This document shows, one piece after another, positions 8,939 to 16,010 of a DNA stretch of 64,000 bases (within the stretch, counting starts at the first letter, position 1; each line of letters starts with the position of its first letter). The DNA lies in assembly GCA_045616485.1 (NCBI GenBank), contig JAZLGU010000055.1, forward strand, positions 48,080 through 112,079, given 5' to 3'. The DNA comes from RGIG3528 sp045616485. Lineage in GTDB: Bacteria > Bacillota > Clostridia > Lachnospirales > Lachnospiraceae. The position numbers were made by a program, and so were the translations under genes. The notes beneath the pieces were generated by a model. The model had not been told where the DNA came from and searched no databases. It was given only the letters and a program-made list of their open reading frames with translations.

Positions 8939-11127
8939 TGGCAGATATTGGAATGCTTATTAGCGGCAGATATGAAATAATTGAAAAAATTGGTACAGGT
9001 GGCATGGCAGAAGTCTACAAGGCTAAAGATGCCAGACTGAACCGTATGGTGGCTATCAAAATTCTGAAGGCAGAGTTCTCCAATGACAAAGGCTTTATTA
9101 CCCGTTTTAAAAATGAAGCTCAGTCAGCAGCAGGACTTTCACATCCAAATATTGTCAGTGTCTTTGACGTAGGGGATGATGACGGCTATCACTACATTGT
9201 TATGGAGCTGGTAGAGGGCATCACTCTTAAGCGCTTTATCGAAAAGAAAAGAGTGCTGGAGGTCAGAGAGGCTGTAGGTATCGGTATTCAGATAGCTCAG
9301 GGTATGGAAGCCGCTCATAACAATCATATTATTCATAGAGATATTAAGCCTCAGAATATAATGATTTCCAGAGACGGTAAGGTAAAGGTTGCGGATTTTG
9401 GTATAGCAAAAGTCGTGTCTTCAGATACCTTTACTCAGACTGCTGTAGGTTCTGTTCATTATCTTTCTCCTGAGCAGGCGAGAGGCGGATATTCAGATGA
9501 GAGATCCGATATCTATTCCCTTGGTGTTACTCTTTATGAGATGCTTACAGGACAGCTGCCTTTCTTTGGCGAAAGTGAGGTTACTGTAGCACTTCAGCAT
9601 ATTCAGGCAGAGGCAAAGCCCGTAAAAGAAATTAATCCGGCGATCCCTTATGCTTTGGATAAGGTGATTCAGAAGTGTATGCAGAAGCATCCGGAAAACA
9701 GATACGGCAGTGCTTCTGAGCTTATTATGGATTTAAAACATTCCATTACCAATCCGGATGGCAATTTTGTTCATATTAGTGATGGTATGGAAAAAGTATC
9801 CGATCCTACCAGGACATTTACTGAAGATGAAATAAATGAGATTAAAAATGCTACTGTGGCATCTACATTATTCCGTGAGCCCAGAAAAGACTCCCAGATT
9901 ATCCGTAAAGAAAAAGAAGAGCTGGATACAGTAGATTCCGTATGGGAGAAGGCCATTGTTATCTTAAGTATTCTGGCCTGCATCGCTCTTACAGGCGGTA
10001 TTGTATTTTTGGCTGTAAGATTTTTCGGTATCAGTAAAATAGGCGACTTAAGGCCACAGCTTTCTACGACTCCTATTGTTGGAGTAAGTAATACTCCTGT
10101 ACCTTCACAGCCCGCTGATAATTCAGCCACTCCGATTCCTACTGCACCACTTAAGCAGACCATGCCTTTACTTATAGGTATGACCTTTGAAGAGGCCAAG
10201 GAAGTACTTAAGGGATACGGCAATTATGATGTTAGAAGAGTAGATGAGTATTCGTCTACAGTGGAAAATAAGATTTATCAGCAGTCACCTTCTGCATATG
10301 GAGACCTGGTGGAGGGACAGACTGTAATACTTACTGTTTCTGTGGGACTTGAAGCTATACCTGTTCCCGATATTGTTACCCTTACTCAGGAAGAAGCAAA
10401 GCTGTCATTAACCAGTATGGGATTTAATCCTGTGTTCTTATTTGAAGCTTCATCTACAGTGGAAGCAGGGTTTGTTATTGACACAGAGCCCCGTTTTGGA
10501 GAATCCCTTAGGAGAGGCGAAGATATCATAGTTAAAATATCCAGAGGGCCTGAGCTTAGCTCATTTACTATGATCAGCCTTATTGGAAAACAGCTTGAAG
10601 ATGCTATTTCCACTTTGGAAGAGCTGGGACTGGTAGTAGGAGACATTACAAGAACTCCTATTAAGAAGGCAGGCCAGGTGGAAAATGCAGTATACAGACA
10701 GAGTGTTACTCAGGGTACCCAGGTAAAGGAAGGTACATATATTAATCTTTCTATATATGTTGCTCCTTCACCAACACCTACACCAAGTAATACTCCTGCA
10801 CCTACCCCAACAGCAGAGCCTACCAAGACACCTACACCGGTGCCTACCAAGGCTCCTACACAAGAGCCTACCAAAGCTCCTACACCGGAGCCTACCAAAG
10901 CTCCAACAGCAGAGCCTACCAAGGCTCCTACACAAGAGCCTACCAAGACTCCTACACCGGAGCCGACAGCGGTACCTACACCAGAGCCCACCAAGACTCC
11001 TACGCCTACTCCTGATGCGGGTCCTACACCAGAGCCGGAAGGTGGGGACGGAGGCGGTCAGTCAGCTTCCGTAGATACGCTTTTGGATCAGATAATTAAC
11101 TTGATATGGCATGGCGGAGATAATTAA
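8938..11127 (+). CDS. prkC: Membrane Ser/Thr kinase PrkC/Stk1 with three PASTA domains and a Thr/Pro-rich tail
   Basis: Hanks-type kinase that senses muropeptides or lipid II and regulates wall growth and division (known). Seen: glycine loop (GTGGMAEV), VAIK lysine K41, HRDIKPQN with D135, DFG D153 and the SPEQA segment; one membrane span at about 339-361; three PASTA domains (about 403-470, 471-537, 538-609). An extracellular tail at about 610-700 repeats PTKAPTPEPTKAPT-type units, then ends in a short Gly-rich and amphipathic segment. 729 residues. The tail is longer and more repetitive than in most PrkC proteins and may be a wall-spanning spacer (inference). Confidence 0.95.
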   Translation: MADIGMLISGRYEIIEKIGTGGMAEVYKAKDARLNRMVAIKILKAEFSNDKGFITRFKNEAQSAAGLSHPNIVSVFDVGDDDGYHYIVMELVEGITLKRFIEKKRVLEVREAVGIGIQIAQGMEAAHNNHIIHRDIKPQNIMISRDGKVKVADFGIAKVVSSDTFTQTAVGSVHYLSPEQARGGYSDERSDIYSLGVTLYEMLTGQLPFFGESEVTVALQHIQAEAKPVKEINPAIPYALDKVIQKCMQKHPENRYGSASELIMDLKHSITNPDGNFVHISDGMEKVSDPTRTFTEDEINEIKNATVASTLFREPRKDSQIIRKEKEELDTVDSVWEKAIVILSILACIALTGGIVFLAVRFFGISKIGDLRPQLSTTPIVGVSNTPVPSQPADNSATPIPTAPLKQTMPLLIGMTFEEAKEVLKGYGNYDVRRVDEYSSTVENKIYQQSPSAYGDLVEGQTVILTVSVGLEAIPVPDIVTLTQEEAKLSLTSMGFNPVFLFEASSTVEAGFVIDTEPRFGESLRRGEDIIVKISRGPELSSFTMISLIGKQLEDAISTLEELGLVVGDITRTPIKKAGQVENAVYRQSVTQGTQVKEGTYINLSIYVAPSPTPTPSNTPAPTPTAEPTKTPTPVPTKAPTQEPTKAPTPEPTKAPTAEPTKAPTQEPTKTPTPEPTAVPTPEPTKTPTPTPDAGPTPEPEGGDGGGQSASVDTLLDQIINLIWHGGDN
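10765..11040 (+). repeat. In-frame tandem repeat coding for Pro-Thr-Lys/Glu units in prkC
   Basis: Roughly 24-base units built on cctaccaaggctcctacac followed by cag/ccg gag, with degenerate third bases, repeated about eight times without breaking the frame. It encodes residues of about 610-700 of PrkC. Unit number may vary between strains by replication slippage (inference). Spacers are absent, so this is not a CRISPR array. Confidence 0.85.
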
Positions 11128-11997
11128 GTGCAGGGAAGAATAGTAAAATTGCTGGGAGGACTTTATTTTGTCCTCTCAGAAGGAAAAATATATGAATGTA
11201 AGCCAAAAGGGGTTTTTCGTAAAAAAAACGTAAAGCCCCTTGTTGGCGATTTTGTATCGCTCGAGTTGTTACCTGACGGCTCGGGCCTTATTTTGGATGT
11301 GCTTGAGAGAAGGTCCGCATTGATACGTCCGGAAGTAGCCAATGCAGATCATGCCCTTTTGTTTTTTGCCGCAGCGTCTCCCAATCCTTCCCTGAATCTG
11401 GCTGATCGCTTTCTTATCAACATGCAGGCCTATCATTTGCCTGTAACGGTTGCCTTTAATAAGTGCGATCTTATTGATGAAGCCGAGGAAAAAAGACTTA
11501 GGGATGCATTTGCAGGCTCAGGCTATAATGTGCTTTTTCTGTCACTTAAAGAAGATATCGGTGTCCGGGAAGTCCTGTCTGTATTAAAGGGACATACTAC
11601 GGTAATGGCCGGGCCATCAGGCGTAGGCAAGTCCTCTTTTGTCAACAGGGCGCTGGGATTAGATAAATGCGAGACCGGTGATATATCGGAAAAGATAGGC
11701 AGAGGAAAAAATACTACCAGACATTCAGAGCTTATGCAGATAGATGAGGAAAGCTGGATATTTGACACACCCGGATTTACTTCTTTTGATGTTACGGATA
11801 TAGAGGCATCCGATCTGCAGCATTACTATCCTGAAATGGCAGAGGTCTTTGGAGAATGCCGTTTTACCGGCTGTGTGCACATTAATGAGCCGGACTGCGC
11901 AGTGAAGGAAAAGCTTAAAAACGGCGGTCTTTCCGCTGTCAGATATGAAAATTACAAAATGCTTTATGAAGAATTAAAGAAAAGAAGGAAGTATTAA
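11128..11997 (+). CDS. rsgA: Small ribosomal subunit biogenesis GTPase RsgA
   Basis: Circularly permuted GTPase that checks late 30S assembly. Seen in the permuted order: N-terminal OB fold, G4 NKCD (111-114), G1 GPSGVGKSS (162-170), G3 DTPGF (from 213), then a zinc knuckle with C244, C249, H251 and C257. 289 residues, usual length. The GTG start follows the prkC stop with no gap; GGAG at 11116-11119 is eight bases upstream. prkC-rsgA-rpe is the standard Firmicute order. Confidence 0.96.
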   Translation: MQGRIVKLLGGLYFVLSEGKIYECKPKGVFRKKNVKPLVGDFVSLELLPDGSGLILDVLERRSALIRPEVANADHALLFFAAASPNPSLNLADRFLINMQAYHLPVTVAFNKCDLIDEAEEKRLRDAFAGSGYNVLFLSLKEDIGVREVLSVLKGHTTVMAGPSGVGKSSFVNRALGLDKCETGDISEKIGRGKNTTRHSELMQIDEESWIFDTPGFTSFDVTDIEASDLQHYYPEMAEVFGECRFTGCVHINEPDCAVKEKLKNGGLSAVRYENYKMLYEELKKRRKY

Positions 11998-12648
11998 ATG
12001 AACATTTTATCACCATCTATTTTAGCTGCTGACTTTGCAAAGCTGGGAGAAGATATAGCACAGGTTGAACAGGCAGGAGTACCTTACCTTCACATTGATG
12101 TTATGGATGGCCTTTTTGTGCCTAGTATTTCTTTTGGCATGCCGGTTATAAAGAGTATCAGAAAAAAGTCTAAGATGTTTTTTGATGTGCATCTTATGAT
12201 AAATGAGCCTATACGCTATGTAAAGGACTTTAAAGATGCAGGGGCTGATCTTCTTACCATTCATGTGGAAGCTTGTGAAGATGTTAAGGCAACTATACAA
12301 GCTATCAGGGATAATGGCATGAAAGTGGGTATTTCATTAAATCCTGAGACCGATGTTAAAGAAGTACTGCCCTTTATTAAGGATGTTGATATGGTGCTCG
12401 TTATGTCAGTACATCCGGGCTTTGGCGGACAGAAATTTATACCTGAGACTTTGACCAAAATGCAAGAAATCAGAAAAGTCATAAATGAAGTCAATCCTTC
12501 TTGCGATCTGGAAGCAGACGGAGGCATTAATTTGGGAAATGTTGATACCGTATTAGAAGCCGGAGTTAATGTAATTGTTGCAGGCACTGCAGTTTTTGCA
12601 GGTGATATCAATGAAAATGTAGCAGGTTTTAGAGAGAAGATGCTGTAA
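11998..12648 (+). CDS. rpe: Ribulose-phosphate 3-epimerase
   Basis: Interconverts ribulose-5-phosphate and xylulose-5-phosphate in the pentose phosphate pathway. Seen: TIM-barrel motifs HIDVMDGLFVPSISFG, DVHLMI, MSVHPGFGGQKF and EADGGI, carrying the metal-binding His and Asp residues. 216 residues. ATG directly follows the rsgA stop; an AAGGAAG sequence about 9 bases upstream serves as ribosome-binding site. It is the last gene of the priA-rpe run; a candidate new promoter follows it. Confidence 0.96.
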   Translation: MNILSPSILAADFAKLGEDIAQVEQAGVPYLHIDVMDGLFVPSISFGMPVIKSIRKKSKMFFDVHLMINEPIRYVKDFKDAGADLLTIHVEACEDVKATIQAIRDNGMKVGISLNPETDVKEVLPFIKDVDMVLVMSVHPGFGGQKFIPETLTKMQEIRKVINEVNPSCDLEADGGINLGNVDTVLEAGVNVIVAGTAVFAGDINENVAGFREKML

Positions 12649-12676
12649 ATATTTGTGGAAATTGAGGCCACAGATG

Positions 12677-12685
12677 TGGTATAGT
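12677..12685 (+). promoter_or_regulatory. Candidate extended -10 promoter for ychF
   Basis: TGGTATAGT fits the TGn-TATAAT extended -10 form and lies about 50 bases before ychF. The only -35-like elements (TTGTGG at 12653, TTGAGG at 12662) are poorly spaced, so the call rests on the -10 alone. Confidence 0.4.
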
Positions 12686-12733
12686 ATGCAGTAGACTTTA
12701 TTTATAAAATAATTTTTAAGGAGATATATTTTT

Positions 12734-13861
12734 ATGAAGCTCGGTATAGTCGGACTTCCGAATGTAGGAAAATCCACACTTTTTAACGCTATTACAGGTA
12801 CAGCCAATGCACAGGCTGCCAATTATCCATTCTGTACAATAGAGCCCAATAACGGTATCGTAGCAGTACCGGATGAGAGACTGGACAAGCTTTCAGACTA
12901 TTGGAAGACAGATAAGAAGACGCCTGCCGTAGTAGAGTTTGTAGATATAGCAGGCCTTGTAAAGGGCGCTTCCAAGGGCGCAGGTCTTGGTAATAAATTT
13001 CTGGGTCATATCAGAGAGTGTGATGCTATTATCCACGTAGTAAGATGTTTTGATAATGATAATATCATGCATGTTGTGGAGGATGCTACCAAGGCTGTTG
13101 CCGTAGATCCTGCAGGAGACATGGAATGTATCGATATGGAGCTTATTTTTGCGGATCTGGACATGGTGATCAATCGTATTGCCAAGGTGGAAAAATATGC
13201 AAAGAGCGGCAACAAGGCAGCCAAGGAAGAAGTAGAGTGGCTTACTCAGCTTAAAGGTCATCTTGAGGCCGGTAAAAATGCCAGAAATTTTTCCTTTGAT
13301 GCAGATAATGAGATGATGGCTAATGCCTGGAAGGAAATGGGACTTCTTTCCGCAAAGCCTATTATCTATGCATGTAACATGGATGACGACGGCGTAGCAG
13401 ATCCTGAAAATGTTAAGTACTTCCAGATAGTAAAAGCAAAGGCTGAGTCAGAAGGCGCACAGGTACTTCCTATATGTGCAAAGACAGAGGAAGAGCTGTC
13501 TGAGCTGGATGACGAGGAACGCCAGATGTTTATGGAAGACCTGGGCATAAAAGAATCCGGTCTTGACAGACTTATTCGTGCCAGCTATAAGCTTCTCGGT
13601 CTTATTTCCTTCCTTACCGATGGTAAAAAGGAGTGCAGAGCCTGGACTATTAAGGCAGGTACCAAGGCACCTCAGGCGGCAGGTAAGATTCACTCAGACT
13701 TTGAGAGAGGTTTTATCAGAGCACAGGTTATTGCATATAATGATTTAGAGGCTGTAAATTTTGACTATCAGGCTGTAAAAGCAAAAGGCCAGCAGAGAAC
13801 AGAAGGAAAAGAGTATGTTGTAAATGATGGGGATATAATCGAATTCCTCTTTAATGTATGA
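12734..13861 (+). CDS. ychF: Redox-regulated ribosome-binding ATPase YchF/EngD
   Basis: Obg-family P-loop protein that hydrolyses ATP rather than GTP and binds ribosomes. Seen: G1 GLPNVGKST (7-15), G3 region DIAGLVKGASKGAGLGNKFL, an NMDD sequence where GTPases have NKxD (the basis of ATP preference), and a C-terminal TGS domain with FERGFIRAQVI. 375 residues, slightly longer than the usual ~365. AAGGAG at 12718 precedes the ATG by 10 bases. Appears monocistronic, with a candidate promoter before it and a terminator after. Confidence 0.96.
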   Translation: MKLGIVGLPNVGKSTLFNAITGTANAQAANYPFCTIEPNNGIVAVPDERLDKLSDYWKTDKKTPAVVEFVDIAGLVKGASKGAGLGNKFLGHIRECDAIIHVVRCFDNDNIMHVVEDATKAVAVDPAGDMECIDMELIFADLDMVINRIAKVEKYAKSGNKAAKEEVEWLTQLKGHLEAGKNARNFSFDADNEMMANAWKEMGLLSAKPIIYACNMDDDGVADPENVKYFQIVKAKAESEGAQVLPICAKTEEELSELDDEERQMFMEDLGIKESGLDRLIRASYKLLGLISFLTDGKKECRAWTIKAGTKAPQAAGKIHSDFERGFIRAQVIAYNDLEAVNFDYQAVKAKGQQRTEGKEYVVNDGDIIEFLFNV

Positions 13862-13892
13862 TTACATAGAAAAGTTCATAATAAAAGAAATA

Positions 13893-13937
13893 AGAGACGC
13901 TTGCGGATCATTAAAGGTCGCAGGCGCCTCTTTTTTT
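13893..13937 (+). terminator. Rho-independent terminator after ychF
   Basis: AGAGACGCTTGCG pairs imperfectly with CGCAGGCGCCTCT around a short loop (one A-C mismatch and a G-U pair), followed by seven T residues at 13931-13937. It separates ychF from the division cluster. Confidence 0.8.
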
Positions 13938-13979
13938 CATAAATTTTTCCTTAAATCCTGAAAAGCACCTTAATTTTGG

Positions 13980-14008
13980 TTGCAAAAAACATTGAAGTGG
14001 TGTAAAAT
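13980..14008 (+). promoter_or_regulatory. SigA-type promoter of the mraZ division cluster
   Basis: TTGCAA (13980-13985), a 17-base spacer and TAAAAT (14003-14008). It overlaps the first two repeats of the putative MraZ operator, which suggests repression by occlusion. Expected start of transcription is near 14015, leaving a leader of about 70 bases. Confidence 0.7.
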
Positions 14009-14044
14009 GGTGGCAAAGGGATGTCAAATGGTGTAAAGTGGTGG
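13995..14044 (+). promoter_or_regulatory. Putative MraZ operator: five repeats at ~10-base period
   Basis: Direct repeats of AARTGG/AAATGGTG type have their TGG (or GGG) cores at 13998, 14008, 14018, 14029 and 14039, a spacing of 10, 10, 11 and 10 bases, one helical turn. The third copy (AAAGGG) is degenerate. MraZ proteins are known to repress their own operon through tandem short G-rich repeats at this period. The position on and just after the promoter fits that role (inference from position and pattern). Confidence 0.7.
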
Positions 14045-14084
14045 AGAACATCATAGAAAAACACCGGAAAGGAGGAGCCGGCTT

Positions 14085-14513
14085 ATGTTCATGGGAGAGT
14101 ACGAACATGCCATAGATGACAAGGGAAGAATAATTATTCCTACCAAATTTCGTGAACAGCTGGGAGAGCATTTTGTGTTGACTCTGGGATCTGACGGCTG
14201 CCTCTATATTTATCCTATGCAGGACTGGGAGGAATTTGCAGCAAAGTTAAAAGATCTTCCGGGAACTAAAGAAGCAAGAATGGCCCAGAGATATTTCCTG
14301 GCGGGGGCTGTGGAATGCGAGCCTGATAAGCAGGGAAGAGTGGGCATTCCCCAGAGACTGCGAGAGCATGCAGGTATTACAAAAGAAGTGGTTTCCGTGG
14401 GCATGCTTAATAAAATAGAGATCTGGAGCAAGGAAAAATGGGATGAAAGTAATTCCCTGGAGTCAATAGACAGTATCACAGATAATCTTGCAAGCTTCGG
14501 ACTTAAGTTTTAA
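14085..14513 (+). CDS. mraZ: Transcriptional regulator MraZ
   Basis: AbrB-like (SpoVT/MraZ fold) DNA-binding protein that forms rings and controls the division and wall cluster. Seen: two tandem MraZ repeats, the first with DDKGRIIIPTKFRE (about 11-24) and the second with PDKQGRVGIPQRLREHA (about 83-99), each with the DxxGR signature. 142 residues, normal length. AAAGGAGGAG at 14068-14077 is seven bases from the ATG. It is first in the transcript and its own probable operator lies just upstream. Confidence 0.96.
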   Translation: MFMGEYEHAIDDKGRIIIPTKFREQLGEHFVLTLGSDGCLYIYPMQDWEEFAAKLKDLPGTKEARMAQRYFLAGAVECEPDKQGRVGIPQRLREHAGITKEVVSVGMLNKIEIWSKEKWDESNSLESIDSITDNLASFGLKF

Positions 14514-14536
14514 AAAATTATGAAAGGGTGAAGGAT

Positions 14537-15472
14537 ATGGAATTCAAACACTATTCAGTCCTTTTCAACGAAACCGTTGATGGACTTATGGTAAAAGAAA
14601 ATGGAATATACGTTGATGGCACCCTGGGGGGCGCAGGACATGCAAAAGAGGTGTGCAGAAGACTTAATGGCACAGGAAGATTTGTAGGCATAGATCAGGA
14701 CAAGGATGCTATAGCGGTAGCTCATGAGAGGCTTTCAGAGTTTGACAATGTGACTATTGTTCGCAGTAATTATGAAAATATGACTCAGGTGCTGGATGAG
14801 TTAAATATCCCACAGGTGTCCGGCATTGTGCTGGATCTGGGAGTTTCATCCTACCAGCTGGATACAGCAGAAAGAGGCTTCTCCTACAAGGCAGATGCTC
14901 CTTTAGACATGAGAATGGATGACCGGTCAGACAGAACAGCCAGAGATATAGTTAACGGTTATTCCGAGGGGCAGCTTTTCAGAATAATAAAAGATTATGG
15001 TGAGGACCAATTCGCCAAGAACATAGCCAAGCACATCTGCATTGCCAGAGAAAAGGCACCTATTGAGACCACGCTTCAGCTGGCTGATATTATCGATGGC
15101 GCTATACCGGCTAAGATGAAGCAGGGAAAAGGACATCCTGCCAAGAAAACATTTCAGGCAATAAGAATTGAATTAAACAGAGAGCTGGAAGTACTGACCA
15201 ATTCCATTGACTCTATGATAGACAGACTGGAGCCGGGGGGGAGACTTTGTATTATTACTTTCCACTCCCTGGAAGACAGGATAGTAAAGACGGCATTTAA
15301 GAAAAATGAGAATCCCTGCACCTGTCCACCGGACTTTCCGGTATGTGTATGCGGTAAGAAAAGTAAGGGAAAGGTAATTACCAATAAGCCTATTCTTCCT
15401 TCTGAAGAGGAGCTTATGGAAAATTCCAGATCTAAGTCGGCAAAGCTTAGAATTTTTGAAAAAACAGAATGA
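14537..15472 (+). CDS. rsmH: 16S rRNA (cytosine-1402-N4)-methyltransferase RsmH (MraW)
   Basis: SAM-dependent methyltransferase of 16S rRNA C1402. Seen: HYSVLFNETVDGL start, VDGTLGGAGHA SAM loop, GIDQDKDAI, LDLGVSSYQLD, the substrate loop with GFSYKADAPLDMRMD, and the GGRLCIITFHSLEDR C-terminal motif. I use ATG 14537 because AAAGGGTG (14523-14530) is six bases away. The upstream in-frame GTG at 14528 has its purines touching the start codon and gives a non-conserved extension. 311 residues. Confidence 0.95.
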   Translation: MEFKHYSVLFNETVDGLMVKENGIYVDGTLGGAGHAKEVCRRLNGTGRFVGIDQDKDAIAVAHERLSEFDNVTIVRSNYENMTQVLDELNIPQVSGIVLDLGVSSYQLDTAERGFSYKADAPLDMRMDDRSDRTARDIVNGYSEGQLFRIIKDYGEDQFAKNIAKHICIAREKAPIETTLQLADIIDGAIPAKMKQGKGHPAKKTFQAIRIELNRELEVLTNSIDSMIDRLEPGGRLCIITFHSLEDRIVKTAFKKNENPCTCPPDFPVCVCGKKSKGKVITNKPILPSEEELMENSRSKSAKLRIFEKTE

Positions 15473-15523
15473 TTTAAAGTGGTTAAGGGCAACGAAGGAA
15501 CGGAGCCTGGGGAGAAATAAGTT

Positions 15524-16006
15524 ATGGAAGACAAAGTAAAGAAAAAATATAATACCGAAGCTTTTGACGGTAATGCAGTAAGAAAGACCAGGACGCTGGA
15601 AGTGCCTGAGCGTCAGGAATATGAATATATCAGATCTACTGTTACGGAAAAGACTAAAAAGCGCCCTCATGTTCGCATTAGCCAGGGCATGGATCTTTTT
15701 TCACTGATTATTCTGGTAGCTGCCATAGCTGCTACATTTATTATCTGCTTTCGTTATTTACAAATTCGTGCAGATATTGTAGACTTGGAGAAGAAAGTAT
15801 CAAGCATGAGTGCACAGTATACTGCACAGCTTACTGAAAATGATGCTATGGAAAGTGCATTATCTGCTAATGCCATAGATCTTAATTATGTATATAAGAC
15901 TGCTGTAGGCACACTCGGCATGGTATTTCCTAATAATAATACAGTTTACTATTACTCCGGCGATCAGAATTCTTTCTATCATCAGTACGGAGATATACCG
16001 GAATAA
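15524..16006 (+). CDS. ftsL: FtsL-like cell-division protein, single-pass membrane with coiled coil
   Basis: Small bitopic protein. Seen: a basic cytoplasmic region of about 55 residues, a hydrophobic span at about 57-77, then a coiled-coil-like segment (about 80-112) and a polar tail. FtsL forms a periplasmic coiled coil with DivIC and DivIB/FtsQ and activates FtsW-FtsI (known). Sequence identity in this family is weak; the call rests on topology and on the slot between rsmH and the division PBP. GGGGAG at 15509-15514 is nine bases from the ATG. At 160 residues it is longer than many FtsL proteins because of the N-terminal region. Confidence 0.75.
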   Translation: MEDKVKKKYNTEAFDGNAVRKTRTLEVPERQEYEYIRSTVTEKTKKRPHVRISQGMDLFSLIILVAAIAATFIICFRYLQIRADIVDLEKKVSSMSAQYTAQLTENDAMESALSANAIDLNYVYKTAVGTLGMVFPNNNTVYYYSGDQNSFYHQYGDIPE

Positions 16007-16010
16007 ATAT

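Noticed and set aside
9771..10223. 150-residue minus-strand frame over the PrkC membrane span
   Set aside because: Fully inside a clearly coding plus-strand region, no start signal, no domain.
10710..10994. Minus-strand Val/Gly-rich repeat protein opposite the PrkC tail
   Set aside because: It is the complement of the Thr/Pro repeat; the repeats belong to the prkC frame.
10765..11040. Possible CRISPR array
   Set aside because: Units are contiguous, in frame and differ mostly at third bases; there are no unique spacers and no cas genes.
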